NCBI GenBank assembly: GCA_027596075.1
Contig: JADGJC010000009.1
Span: 213,238 to 277,237, forward strand
Direction: 5' to 3'
Length of the DNA: 64,000 bases
From: Rhizophlyctis rosea
Lineage: Eukaryota; Chytridiomycota; Chytridiomycetes; Rhizophlyctidales; Rhizophlyctidaceae
Positions 10,906 through 23,314 of the stretch are shown here, piece after piece (position 1 is the first letter of the stretch; every line of letters begins with the position of its first letter). The notes beneath the pieces are model-generated. The model saw only the letters and a list, made by a program, of their open reading frames with translations. It did no database searches and was not told the origin of the DNA. Position numbers and translations under genes: made by a program.

Positions 10906-12508
10906 ATGATGCGCAAATTGCTGCTCTTGTGTGCCCTCCTGGTGACCTTGTTGGCTATCCATGCTGGTTGGTACCAATGCCGGCGTCTTGTTTCTTTGAA
11001 CGTTGAGACATGGATCTGAATGTTCCAAATCCAATATAGAGGCGGCTAAAGTTGTGAAAGTCATCAAAGTCGTCAAAGTTGTGAAGCCCCATCACAAGAA
11101 GACTACTACCACTACTTACAAGAAGCCCACCACTACCACGACTATCATTTACAAAAAGCCGACCAGCACGAAGACGACGACTACGTACAAAAAGCCCACA
11201 ACTACCACTACTACCACCACCGTCAAGTACCAGAAGCCAACCACTACAAAGACGCGCACTACTTATAAGCCAATCACTACCACAACTACTACAACCACCT
11301 CCCCTGTTCCCACACCCACCGGGTATGTATTCATCAGACTGCAGACCTGCATACAGCGCCTTGAGGCGCCCACTTTTGAGTGCTTACGAAACTCACCTCG
11401 ACATCGACAATCAGGGTCTTCGGAATCTGCGAAGACACTCTCGGCCGATGCACCGTACAAGGGAACGTTACCGCCCAATGCGGGTCCAATGCCCACTGTG
11501 ACGCATGGGGTCTATGCGCTTGCGAAAGTGGTTTCCGCGCTTCCATCCTTTCCCAAAACTACCATCTTGGAGTTCACACCAACGACAATAGCACCAGTAA
11601 TACTACGATTTACGTCCCGCCTGGTGTTGCGTGCAGTGTCAATTGCACCTCTGAGACTTGCCCGGATGTATTGAACACTTGCGACACGAAGCCCGACAAT
11701 TGCTTCCCCGGCTACGCAGCGTTGCTTATGAAGGGAGCCATGGGCGCCTATGAGGGCTTGTTCAGGAATGTCAAGGTTGGAGATGTGGTGCAAATTGTCG
11801 ATAAGAACGGACAGAAGAAGTTCGATGAGGTCGTGTATGTTCTTCGTGCGCCGGTTCAGGACGTTGTTTACAGCATCTTGGAATATGTCACCGCTGATGG
11901 AGAGGTATTCAATTCTTACAGCGCAACTTTCTCCAATGTGATCGACACCAAATGCATACTGATCAAACCATCTGCCCTTCTGTAGACAGGCGAGTTCCAT
12001 CTTACACCTTTCCACATCCTTTCCACTTCAACCACCCGCAGCGCTGCACCTGCTCTTTTGCAAGCGAAGGAAGTCCTTCCCTACACTTACATCCACCACG
12101 CTGCTCACGGTCCCGTCCTCGTGACTGCCAATTCCCAGCGTCTCATCAAAAACGCAGGCGCGTACACCGCCATCCCGCGCACCCCGGGAGCGCTGCTAGT
12201 TGTTGATGGAATCGTTGCGTCTCCCTGGGCCGTTAACCATGATTTGGTGAGTTCCTTTTCCCACCGTCGCATCATGATCCTCATGATTTTGATGATCTAT
12301 TACTCTTCCCGCAAAGTTTGAATGGACGTTTGGTCCCGTTGCTCGTGGTCTTTACGCCATCCTTAAACCGATGAACCTCCACACCACGGTTTTGGGCTCT
12401 CATTTGTTTGCCGCCATCAACGATGTCATCGGTCCTTCCATTGCACGTGCCGCCAGCAATGTTCCTCGTGCCGTTGGCGCCCTTGTCATGCCCTTAATGA
12501 AGGCTTAA
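10906..12508 (+). CDS. Secreted Lys/Thr-repeat, EGF-like protein with hedgehog-type Hint (Hog) domain
   Basis: Exons 10906-10966, 11040-11322, 11415-11904, 11986-12246 and 12317-12508 give 428 residues with every junction in phase. Residues 1-20 are a signal peptide (MMRKLLLLCALLVTLLAIHA). Residues 21-114 are Val/Lys repeats, then Thr-rich KKPTTTT-type repeats. About 116-155 is a Cys-rich EGF-like module. From Cys211 the chain reads as a Hint domain: NCFPGYA, VKVGDVV, YSILEYVTADGE, then LTPFH (Thr285, His288) and a late block GAYTAIPRTPGALLVVDG that matches the Hog signature (typically G-Y-APLT..G...VDG..AS). In hedgehog proteins this domain cleaves itself before the Cys and can attach a lipid to the N-terminal part. 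Here nucleophile Cys, Thr and His are all present, so self-processing is plausible. The residue before Cys211 is Asn instead of the usual Gly. Confidence 0.85.
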
Positions 12509-13016
12509 AACATCTTTATTGGCAATTTGCGGATACCTCATGTCAGCAAAAAAGTCTATGAATTGATTGATAGAGACTGCGCAGGTACCCATTGTCTTAC
12601 CAGCCCATAGATGTCAATTAGTTATAGTATTACACAGATCTTTGTTAATGTTCAATATCTAAGGTGTCTATTTCAGTACATGGGATCTGTGCTGCGCTTG
12701 ACTGATTGTGACGTTATCGAAGACCTGACGTGCTATCGAAGACCCAGTGCCGAGCGCAGCGGATCAACAAATTTGAATTGAAGTGCAGCCTGGCGGCCCC
12801 CTCAGGAATTGCAAACGTAAAAAGGTGCTGCAGACGTTGAAGTGGCACACCGGAATATGGAAGAATGGCATTGTGGCTGGGAGGTCCGCATTTGACAGCA
12901 CCCTGGAGTTGCATGTTTTGCGCAGGAGAGAATTCGTCGAATCTTTTGATCACAACCGCACCACAGTTTCTTGCTGTAATCTTCCAAAAGTCTTAACGTC
13001 GTCTTACTGTAAAAGC
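12509..13016. other. Convergent intergenic spacer
   Basis: Lies between the 3' ends of the Hint and Hsp70 genes. No feature was recognised. Confidence 0.5.
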
Positions 13017-15131
13017 CTACAATTCATCATGCTTGATCCCCATCTCGTTCATCACCCCCTGATCTGCATTCCCATCTATCACTATACCAACTGGCGAACC
13101 GTCCCCTAGCGCATACATGAATCCCTCCACCCGTTCATTTGCTCTCATTAGTTCCCAATCCTCCTCATCTACCTCCCAAAATTCTTCCGCATCCCTGATC
13201 CCTTTCTCAATTCCCTCCGGACCCAGATTGTCAAGGTGTTCATCATATCCAAACTCCACAAACTGACTGCGGCCGCTTCCCAAGTCAGTGGCGGACACTT
13301 TAAGGTTCACTCCGTAAGGGCGAAAGTCAAACGTGACTTCGATCCGTGGAGCTTCTGCCGGCGCAGGCTTGATCCCCGTTAATTCCAAAGTGCGGATCAA
13401 ACGATTGTACTTTGCCCAAGGCCGTTCCCCTTCATAAATCTCTATCAGCACAGAAGTCTGGTTGTCCTTGGCGGTGGTGAATGTGCGGGTGCGCAGGAAG
13501 TTCATGGAATTGCGGGAGACGACTTTCGCCATCAGGCCATTGGACGTTTTTATGCCCAGTGATAGTGCCGTGATCCATCCAAGGCAGGGCTCAACACGGT
13601 GGTCTCCTGTGAGTATGGCAGCTTGGATGGCGGCACCAGTCACTACCGCAAGTTCTGGGTGAATTCCTTCAGAGACAGGAGGTACATTGCCGTCAAAATA
13701 GTCTTCCAAAAGGTGTGTAACTAGCGAGATGTAAGGTGGGTGGCCTATGATGACGGTATGGTTGAGTTCCGATTTGGACATTTGGGCGAGGAGCAGGGAT
13801 TGGTCTATAACTTTTGTGATGTTGGCGAGGTAGTCGGCGGTAAGGGTGTTGAAAGTTTCACGGGATAAAGTTTGCGATAGGGAGTGGTTGTTGTGGAACC
13901 ATGGTATGCGGAGTTGCGCGGATGTACTGGATTTGTTGGAGTTGAGGGTTATGACAGCCTGCTCCACTGCCATGTTCAGTTTCTGCATCGCCAGATTATC
14001 GTGAGTGGGATGGAGAGATGTTTCGTTACGGTACAGTTGAACAAAATGGTTGACGAACGTATCGATGATGTCTTTGTCTCCTGCATGTAACAAAAAGCGG
14101 TCAGAGAAGATCAAGCACCGGATAGGGGAACAACATCAGCGTTCCCGGCCTCAAGACTTAAATAAACTATTTTGCAGCACTCACCAAAACTTGCATCACT
14201 CCCACTTCCAAGGATTTCGAAAACCCCATCGTCAACAATCAACACCGTTGCATCTAGTGTGGTCCCGCCCAAGTCAACGACAAGGATATTTGGTTCACAT
14301 TGCTTGTGGAGTTGGTAGGCAATTGATGCCGCCGTCGGTTCGTTGATTATCCTTTCGACCTTAAAGCCTGCGGACGTGCCGGCATCCTTCATTGCCTGGC
14401 GCTGGGCGTCGTTAAAGTCGGCCGGTACCGTGAGTACTGTGTGGGTATGGAGCGATTGCTAGTCAGTCCCCCTTGCTAATGTAGCACCCACCGGGTCGCT
14501 GTGACTTTGATGAAATTGGCATACCTGCATGCTTAATCTCCTTCTTCATAACCCCCTCCGCCAACACCTTCAGTTTCGTCAGTACAACCGTCGCAAGTAG
14601 CTGCGGTGAAAATATCTTCTCTTCCCCATGGACAGAGATAGCAACATACGCCATGCCCCGTTCTCCCTCAACGATTCGGAAGGGTACGCGTTTCATATGC
14701 TCCTGCACAACCGTATCGTCGAAACGCCGCGCAAGCAGGTGCTTGATGCCGTAAATTGCGTTTTGCGGGTTGGTAAGGGAGTAGAGCTCTGCTTCATGTC
14801 CAACGAGGATGGTACCATTGTTGGTGATGGCGACGTAGGAAGGGATGTTCGCGATGTACGTGACTGTGTCGTTTTGGGAGATGGCCACGAGGCTATTTGG
14901 GAGGCACACAGGATTCAGAGTTTTAGTTCATTGTACATCTGCACTATCGGGGTCTGGCCTTGGACAGGCCCCTTCTCACCTTTGAACGCTCCCAAAGTCG
15001 ATGCCGATGACAGGGCCATCATCAGCAACATAGGTCGCATTCACGGATGTGAACGACACTGTAAGGAGCATGATAAAGAGCCATAACCATCGTCGTGCTG
15101 CTGCGCACGTCCGGGATTGGTGTCGGGCCAT
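13017..15131 (-). CDS. ER-lumenal Hsp70 of the BiP type, divergent, ending KHDEL
   Basis: Exons (-) 15131-14980, 14892-14525, 14436-14185 and 14080-13017 give 611 residues. An N-terminal hydrophobic signal ([12 protein letters not shown]) and the terminal KHDEL place it in the ER lumen. Hsp70 landmarks appear in order: [69 protein letters not shown], then the beta substrate-binding part [20 protein letters not shown] and IEVTFDF. It is an ATP-driven chaperone by family. Several positions depart from consensus: GTTNS is replaced by GSVQS, and the usual VGG(S/A)(S/T)RIP is [11 protein letters not shown]. The C-terminal lid after the beta domain is short (about 80 residues). It is probably a specialised BiP paralog rather than the housekeeping copy. 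Confidence 0.88.
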
Positions 15132-15899
15132 AGATGATGGTGGAAATCTAAAAGGTGAACCGGATGTTTCCGACAAGGAGTGCAGTCTTTTGGATGTGTA
15201 CCGACGCTTGTCCTCCCTCTCGAGGGGGGATTTGTTTTGATGCGTGAGGGAGGAAAGTGGGGAGCGAGGCTTGCATATTTCATGTATCATCCGTTTGCGC
15301 AGTTTCTCACCCAAGTTTGACACGCAGGTCGAGCATCTCGCCCGGGCCCCGAGGCCTCATTCCATTGGCTCACGACTCGCATTACGTAAGCAACAACCAC
15401 TCCTGCAGGCTCCTTGTGCGGTTCAACATCACCCCAGCAACCAAACCAAAATACAATACATACACACAAAAACAGCAAAAGGGCCAGAACCCCGACCCCT
15501 CGCATGGCCTAAGATTGAACAAAAATAAACTTCCCCGCCAAAGCGTCCATCACAACACGAGAACGCCCCACCAACCCCCCACCCCACAAAGCAATAAAAG
15601 CTACAAACAGAAAAAATAAGACACACAAAAAGAGCAGGAACAAAACACTAACAACAAAAACTAATACTACAATAAATACATATGCTCAAAAAACTAAGCG
15701 ACACAAAAATATATCTGCACTAGATAATATGAAAAAGTGGTAGACTAAAACATAACCGCTATATACAGAAAAAGAGGAAAAAATGGCTATGGATAGGTGA
15801 TTTGCGTAATCAAAAACCTGAAGAGATGAAAATGTCCGATAGGAGTATCGGCCATGAAGGGTATGTATCACCAAAATATAGTGCAAGTCTCAAGCTGCT
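15132..15899. other. Intergenic between two minus-strand genes
   Basis: Holds the Hsp70 promoter side and the 3' region of the MAPKKK gene. 15470-15790 is A-rich on the + strand (T-rich in the MAPKKK transcript sense), as expected for a 3' UTR. No gene was found. Confidence 0.5.
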
Positions 15900-18800
15900 T
15901 CAAGCAACGGCGTCGGATTCCGCGCCAGATTCGTCTCCTACGAAGAATTTGGCTCCTGTCGGTGCGTCTTTTGATAGAAAAGGGTCTGATGCTGTTTGTG
16001 CCAGACCGACGACAGAAGCACCGGGATCTTCCATTACTTTCTGATCCCCATCCTCACCAACCTCCACCTCATCACCCGCCTCCCCATCCGCAAACGTCCC
16101 AACAACCGTCTCCCCTATCATCTCCGTCAACACACTCCCCGTCCCAGGTCCCACAACCGTATCCCCCGTCAAAGGCGTCAACTCCCCCTGCGTCCCCCGT
16201 GGCGTCCTCCCTCCATCCCCACCCCCATCATCCCCACCCTCACTCCCAAAATCACTCCCCGTCCCCGTCCCCGTCCCCTCCTCCCCATCATCACCTCCCA
16301 ACCGCGTCTCAGACCTCAACCCACTCTTCCTAACACTCTTCGTCTTAAACCCCAACGTAAACCCATCCATCATCTTCGCACTCGCGACTCGCGCAATAAC
16401 CATGGCACCACTACCCCTCCTACTGTTCCTTCCGTTCCCACCACCACCACCAGTAGTAGGCGTACTAGATCCAGAATTCAACATCGTCCCCTCATCCCCA
16501 ACAGTAGATGAATACGTCATCCCCCCAGCAATACCAGTCCCACCACCACCACCAGCATCCGTCCCAATCCAACTATCCCCGATATCCAACTCGTCGTCGT
16601 TGTCCTCCTCTTCTTCGCGCCGCAACCGTTCAAGAGCGCGTTCTTTACAGGCTTTGAAGTCGAATTCGGCGGGGTCGATGTCTGCGAAGGGGTCCGTGAG
16701 GAGTGCAGTGGCTGTGGGGCGTTCGTCTGGGTCGCTGTTTTGAGGAGCTCATCAGCAAAAATCGAATTGAGGCGCACTTGAATTTCCACAAAAAAAAAAA
16801 GGACACGAAGACAACCCCACTCCCCCCCCCCCCCCCCCCCCCACGACCAGATGATCAAAACCACCGGAGGGAAGAACGAGACCCACACCCACCACCGCCC
16901 CCCCCCCCCCACCCGCACACCCAGCGCCCGGCCNNNNNNNNNNCTTCTTGAACTATGCTAATGGGGGGCACTTTATTTTCATCAAACAAAAAACCGACAC
17001 CTTGACAACCCCCAAACCCCCCCCCCCCCCCCCAAAAAAAAAAAAAAAACCACTCACATAGTAAAACACTTCCCAACAAACGCCCGCCCCTCCTCACCAA
17101 CCCCATCCGGAACATCCGGCCGATTCTCCCTCCCCAACCGCCACATAGTCTGCAACTCATCCAACTTCTGCCACGGATGCCCGCCCGTAAACATCTCCAG
17201 TACAACACATCCCAGTGACCATATATCCACTTTAGCGGAATAGCCTTTGGCTTTGATCACTTCGGGTGCCATCCAGTAGACCGAGCCTTGGATCGACATC
17301 CGGGAGTTGTAGCGGTAGGCCATTTTGTATTCTGTTTGGTGGGGGTTAGGAGTTGGTATGGAGAGTGGCATGAGAGCGGGGTGGGTGTGAGGGGTGTGGA
17401 AGGGCAGCACTTACCGTTCTTTTTGGAAATACCAAAATCGGAAATCTTCGCAACGCCATTTTCGTCAAGCAAGACTGTGAAAACAAAAGCTTGTATCAGT
17501 CACTGCGTGAACAACCCCCAACCCCCCAAAACCACAAACAGAAAAAAAACACTCACTATTCCCCCCCTTAATATCCCTATGAATAATACTCCTCTCATGC
17601 AAATACTCCAACCCACTCAAAACCTGACACGTAACACTCCTCACAAGCCCCTCCTCAAACTTTCCCATCCGCGCAATACTACTCGCAACTGACCCACCAC
17701 TAACATACTCTAAGAAAACATTAATCATATTCCCCTGGACGTCATACCCCAAATACCGGACGATGTTCTCGTGGTTTAGGTCTTTGAGGAGTGTGATTTC
17801 GCGGTGGAGGGCGTCGACCATGCGTTTACGGAGGGCGTGGATGCCACCCGCGGCGTGGGCTTTCGGTGGGAGGGAGTTGGGGGATGCGAGTTCGACTTGT
17901 TTTACGGCCATGATTTCGCCGGTTGTGACGTTGACGCCGTAGTAGACTCGGCCGAAGGAGCCGCTGCCTATCAAGTCGCCCTTAATCCAATCTACTGGGC
18001 GGGGGGTGTCTGGTGCGTTCGTGAATGCTCGTGTTAGGGTCGGTCGACGCGGGAGGGAACCGAGGGATATGGAGCCGGAAGGTGAGTCGGGTATGTTGGA
18101 TGTGAAACTGGCGATCGACGCGACGTCCGAGAGGGATTTCGACGCGCCTTCGGGGAGGGAATCCCGCGACGTGGTTTCGGTTGAGAACCGGTGGAAGGAG
18201 GTTTGGGATGTCGAGGTGCGGAGGATTTCTTGGCTTATTCGCATGCGGAGGGATGTGCGGCGTGGGCCAGTGCGCGTGCTTTGGAGGGATTCGGTGCTGG
18301 GGCGGAGGCGAACGGAGCGGCGGGAGGAGCTGTCTTTTGGTGGGGAGGAGCCGGGGAGGCGGGTTTCGGATGTGCTTGTTGTGGCTGATTTGGATTTTGA
18401 ACCTAACGAATCCATCGACGCAGCCATCTCCTTCAAATCATCCACCGTAACATCTCGGCCCCTAACAGACTCTAAATCCCCCTCCGACCGCCTCCGTCTC
18501 AGACTCTCAACAAACTCCTCCTTGAAAATAATACTTTCCGGCCTCGGCCTAATCGCATCCCTCCTAACCCCACCCCCACCCTCCTCCCTCCCCAAACTCT
18601 TCCTCCTCAAACTCCCACTCTTCTCCAACTCCCCATCCGACCCCCCACCACCCACCTGCACCCCGCCAAAAACCGGCACAGGAGCCCACTCGGCATCCCG
18701 TCCCGTAACAACACTCCCCTCCTCATCAATACTCGCAATTCGGTCCCTCCACTCTTCCCTAACGCTCTTTGAAACACTCATAGACCCGGACGTCCCATCG

Positions 18801-21800
18801 ATCGTCACCGCCCGTGACGCTCGTGGCCTCATACCTCCACCACCAGGCTCCAACCGACTCAACCTCCTTCCAAAACTCGTATTCGTCCCACCCACCCCAG
18901 ACGCCTTATGCTGACTCAACCGTTTAACAAGTATATTCTCCTCAACCATCTGCTTAACACTCCGATGCCTCATCCTCCTCCCCGACACACTCCCAACACT
19001 GCCCACGACAAAACCCCCATCTCCACTTCCCATCCCCCCTCCTCCTCCTCCATCAAAATCACTAGAGGCAAACTCTTCCATCTCCTCCGCGTGTTCCTCA
19101 ATAACTTCTACATCGACGTGCTGGATACCAGGGAAGAACCGCTCCAAATTGTCGCAGATCATTTCGCTAGGTGGTCGTTCCCCAAAGAAGCGTTCCAGTT
19201 TTTTCTGCGTTGGGACGCGGGGTACCACGGGTGGTAACGGTGCGCTGGATGATAGAGATGGAGTGCGTTCTCTGGCTTGCATCGTCGGAATCGGCAATAC
19301 AAGCGTCGTAGCATCACTCAAAACACTCTCCGGCTTAACTCCATCCAACGGCGTAGGAGGCGGCGGATCAATCCGTTTCCTCCTTTGCGGTGGAGGAAGT
19401 TTCAACTTCGGCACCGCATCCTTCTTCTCTTCCTTCTCACTATCCGATACCAAACTGCTGTTGCTACCGGAAAAGAACGACCGTAACCGTCGTAAACTCG
19501 CCTGGTGCTTCATTTTCTTTCGACCGCCTAAATCTAGCTCGCCCATAACGGCGCTGGTCGGTGTCCGCTCCGTGGGTGAGGAGTTGCCGCTGGGGGGTGT
19601 CAGTTGGGCTTCTGAAGGCACGATTTCGGTGCCGAAATCGAACCAAGGTAGTTTTTTAAGTACTAGGTGGGCTTTTAAGTGGCTGTTGGGTGATTTGCAG
19701 ATTTCCAATAATTGCTCGTTGCTCAAGTGGTGTTCTGCGCGGAAAACGACGGGGAGGGTTAGTCACACAATCCGTAGGTCACAATCGATAGATGAAGGTA
19801 CAGAAAGTCCACGAAAACCCCACACACCACCCACCCTCAACCAACACCCGAACCAAAACCGCAACCCACCCGTATCCAAAACCCCCATAAAATCCAACCC
19901 ATACAACCCATACATCTGCTTCTCCTCGTCCCCCCTTATCCCAAACTTTTTCAAAATCTTCTCCCGGATTGACTGCGCGTCGGGCAATTTGCCCACATCG
20001 ATAATGTGGGATTGGTTGTCGGTGCCGAAGACTTTGATGCAGCGCTGTGTGCGGGAGGGGGATGGGTTAGAGTGGGTGGAAGATGTGAGTGTTGGGAGAG
20101 TAGAGTTTGTTTGGGGTGCTTACCTCTCGAATGGCGGAGTAATCCATCATGGTGTCCTGTAACATTGAAAGGCAAAAAAGAGAGTTCAGCGCGAAATCCA
20201 CATTGCACATAATTCGACATCATCTCACCTTCGGACTACCTTCCTTCGTAGCAGATACAGGCGTCTGACCCCACGAGCTAGCCGGATACCCACTCAAAGG
20301 CGACAACCCCGGCGACGCAGGAGTAGAACCCGACGAAGTAGTCGGACTGGCCGGTGGGGAATGCACCGTGGGACTCCGATTCCTCGAAGAAACACTATGA
20401 CTCCTATACAACCCTCCTATCTCCGCCTTAATTTCGCTACCCCACCCCGACCACCCTCCGCCTGGAGCAGTCGAGCTCACAGGACTGATGTTAGGGGAAA
20501 CCTTCTCGTTCGTGCTGGCGCTTCGGGCGCGGCCGGTGAAGGCTGTCCATGCGGTGGTGGGTGCGGTTGGGGAGGACGGGCTTAGGTTTGGTGGTGTTCG
20601 ACTGCTGGGTGGAGCGAGGTTGGCGTTTGATATTGAATCGCTATTTGTGATGACGGCGAGACTGGGTCGTCGGAGCGGCATGGAGGGTTGCCGGGGTGTT
20701 GGTCGGAAGGGTATTTCTACACCTGAGGAGACGGATGGTCGACGTTCTTCGACTGCTGACCCTGGTTGTGACGTGACAGACGGCCTGCGTTGCTGGTCGC
20801 CAGAATTAGATACAATTGAAGATGAACGCGGACCGTAGGATAGGGTTGAAAAAGATGGTGTGGGAGATGTGGCTGAAGCTGGTGATGGTTGCGGGTATTG
20901 TCTGTAATATGGAGTCGGTGCGGCTTCATCGCTGTCCAGCAGCGAATCAACCCGTACTGGGTAGGCGGCATCTGATCCAGGTGGTGGCGCGTTCACAGGA
21001 AAGCCTGCTGTTGCGCTTTGAGAACGCTTCACACCACCCGCTCCCAACCCACGCAGTGCATCCCCGATTTGATGCATGCCCCGTTGCAGAGCCCCAACTC
21101 CACTGGAATCCGCGTCAACGGTTGGAGTCTTCGATCCAGAACGCAAGGACGCAAAGAGATTCCGGATCCCGTGCGTGCTATGGCCACTGCTCGACTGGCT
21201 CATCAATGAGTCGTTTCGTTTTGTATAGTGGGCCGGGTCGGTCGTACTCGATCGTGACCGTGAGTGCGATGTTGTGTACGTGCTGGCGGCAGAGTACTGC
21301 GATGCTTTTCTATGTACGTCCTGATCATTGCATAAGATGTTGATTAGCATTTTGCCATATTTTCATGTCTCCCGCCAGATTATGGATGAAGTTGCCAGAC
21401 GTCAAGCAACCCAATTCCCTCGTGCCCGGGCGGGCGGGCCAGCGCGCCCGGGGGCCGGGCCCGTGCCAGAGCGGCGCCGGAGGCGCGCCGCACCTCCCCA
21501 TCCCACCTCCCCACCTCAACACGCGCCCATCCGCCCCTTCCCCCAACCCACAACAAACCACACAAACATCACCAACCAAGCAAAAACACACCCACCTTAT
21601 CCTCACCCACGCTCCCGGCACTCCCACTCCGACTCCTTGCGCCCGTACTGCCCAAAATCGGCGTGGTATTTCCCAAAATCATGTCGATATCGGACTGTGG
21701 TATTCTTGATCGATCTATGTCTGGATATGCAGATTGAGGAGCCGGCTCCGTGTGGTTTCTGTTCCGCGTGCGCGATATTGTTGATGCTGTGAAGTCTGTG

Positions 21801-22948
21801 TGGTGTGTGTGTGTGTGCGTTTTAGTGGTGCAGTTACTTTACAGTGCCTACCAATGCCCTTCATCCAATCCTACTCAACCCAACCCATTCAGTATTCCCC
21901 CCACATCACCCAACCCACATCACCCAACCCACCCACCCCGTCGCGATACATTGCGGATCTATCATGCCTTCGGCATGAACTTCCAACCCATCCACCCACC
22001 CCGTCGCGATACATTGCAGACCTATCATGCCTTCGGCATGAACTTCCAACCCACCCACCCACCAACCCACCCACCCACCAATGCTTCACTCAACCCACCC
22101 ACCTCAACATGACTGCCCACCCACCCACCTCAACATGACTACCCACCCATCCAATCCACCCAACCCACTACATCTATCATGCCTTCGGCATGAAAGCTCA
22201 ACTGCTTCGCAGTGCCAATCTTGGTAACCCACCCATGACAGCACATCATCTTACCTGGAGCACCGGTAAGAACCGAACGCTTCGTGTTGAGCGAGCTACT
22301 CCCAGTCCCACCCGCACCCGCCCACCCACCACCGGCCCACCCACCACTCCCACCAGCACCCGCCCACCCAGCACCGCCACCATCCCACGAACCCTTCCTG
22401 GCACGCGGATCATGATTTGATAAAGAAGAAGAATCATCAGATCCACCAATTGAACCACCAGACCCTGAACCACCGCTGGCCAACAACAAGTTTGGCGCTG
22501 AAGTCGATGCGGCCAGGCCACTTCCCGATGAGTTTGGAGTTAAGGATGACGAGTTTGAAGATGATGAAGGGTTAGAGTAGGACGCGTTTGGGGATAGGAG
22601 GAGGGAAGCTAGAGAGGGTTTCCGTCTTTGTTGTTGGGGTTGTTGTTGTTGGAATGGTGTATGTTGTTGGTGGAGTGTGTGAGGGGGTAGGGACCCGTTA
22701 CTATTAGTGTCTTTCAGGGACATGTGTGTCAGTGACGAGGTTGCGGATGTCTGTGTTGGTGCAGTTGGTGACGTGGGAGAAGGGCATTGAGTAGTTTGTG
22801 TTGAGGTAGTAGTTGCAGTTGTTGGGGAGGGAGTAGTTGGTGATCCCGGGTGACTTGTTGAGGGTGACTTGTTGTGTTTCCCCTTGTCTCTGTCCTTCTT
22901 CCGTGAGAAGTGTACTTGTATTGGGAAGGGGTACATAGTGAGTGGCAA
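15900..22948 (-). CDS. bck1: BCK1-like MAP kinase kinase kinase
   Basis: Nine exons (-): 22948-22255, 21786-21611, 21320-20229, 20156-20124, 20044-19870, 19734-17557, 17474-17415, 17331-17058 and 16734-15900, giving about 1838 residues, all in phase. Residues 1-650 are low-complexity Ser/Pro/Gly. About 665-760 match the conserved pre-kinase region of BCK1-type MAPKKKs (CIKVFGTDNQSHIIDVG, then LSNEQLLEICKSPNSHLKAH). The kinase domain at about 1310-1577 has all landmarks: GSGSFGRVYYG, MAVKQVEL, HRDIKGGN, KISDFGISKK, GSVYWMAPEV, DIWSLGCVVLEM and a final DPDERPTATALL. In ascomycetes this kinase sits between PKC and the MAPKK of the cell-wall-integrity cascade. An acidic tail of about 240 residues follows. 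The start codon is uncertain, since an upstream exon cannot be excluded. A 10-N gap lies in the last intron and does not touch coding sequence. Confidence 0.88.
16822..17049. repeat. Poly-C tracts flanking an assembly gap in an intron
   Basis: Within the MAPKKK intron 16735-17057 there are C runs at 16822-16842 (21), 16898-16910 (13) and 17017-17033 (17, followed by 16 A). Ten Ns at 16934-16943 mark a scaffold gap. The true length of this intron is unknown. Confidence 0.95.
21421..21494. repeat. GC-rich palindromic patch in an intron
   Basis: Located in the MAPKKK intron 21321-21610. Nearly pure G+C with several nested inverted repeats (for example GGGCCGGGCCC and GGCGCC..GGCGCG), in contrast to its CA-rich flanks. 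Strong secondary structure is expected; the origin is unknown. Confidence 0.6.
21935..22200. repeat. 63-bp tandem repeat with CATGCCTTCGGCATG hairpins
   Basis: Inside the MAPKKK intron 21787-22254. The 15-base hairpin sequence CATGCCTTCGGCATG occurs at 21963, 22026 and 22178. The first two copies are exactly 63 bp apart with matching flanks (GTCGCGATACATTGC upstream, AACTTCCAACCCA downstream). The whole intron is otherwise built of CCCA/CCAA repeats. Confidence 0.9.
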
Positions 22949-23272
22949 TAGTATTGAGGGATAGGCTATGTATGGTTGGGCGTATGGGTGGGCAAGTACC
23001 CTCAGTGCACTAGTGCAGTGGCTATGTAGCAGGTCTACCAGATATCGGAGGGAGGAGGCGTGTATGATAGGTAATAAGAGGGTATGTAGTAAGTGTAGTA
23101 CGTAAGTGTACGTAAGAGACCGTGGGAAAACAAAGGGATCCTTAGGGTGTCAGATTGCATGCAGCAGCGTGCAGTGCAGTGCAGTGCGATGCCAATGAGA
23201 TTGTCAAGTCCGAACGTCATTTTTCAGACTACCCCAAGCCACCCCTGCACCGCACTGCTTTGCTTGGGTTTT

Positions 23273-23314
23273 GATTGCTCGATTGCTTGATTGCTTGATT
23301 GCTTTTGCTTGCTT
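23273..23314. repeat. GATTGCTT octamer microsatellite
   Basis: Four consecutive copies of GATTGCTT (the first with C for the last T) at 23273-23304, followed by degenerate TTGCTTGCTT. Confidence 0.9.

Noticed and set aside
21935..22100. CRISPR-like regular repeats
   Set aside because: Only two full 63-bp units plus one partial, without spacers of unique sequence, inside a eukaryotic intron.
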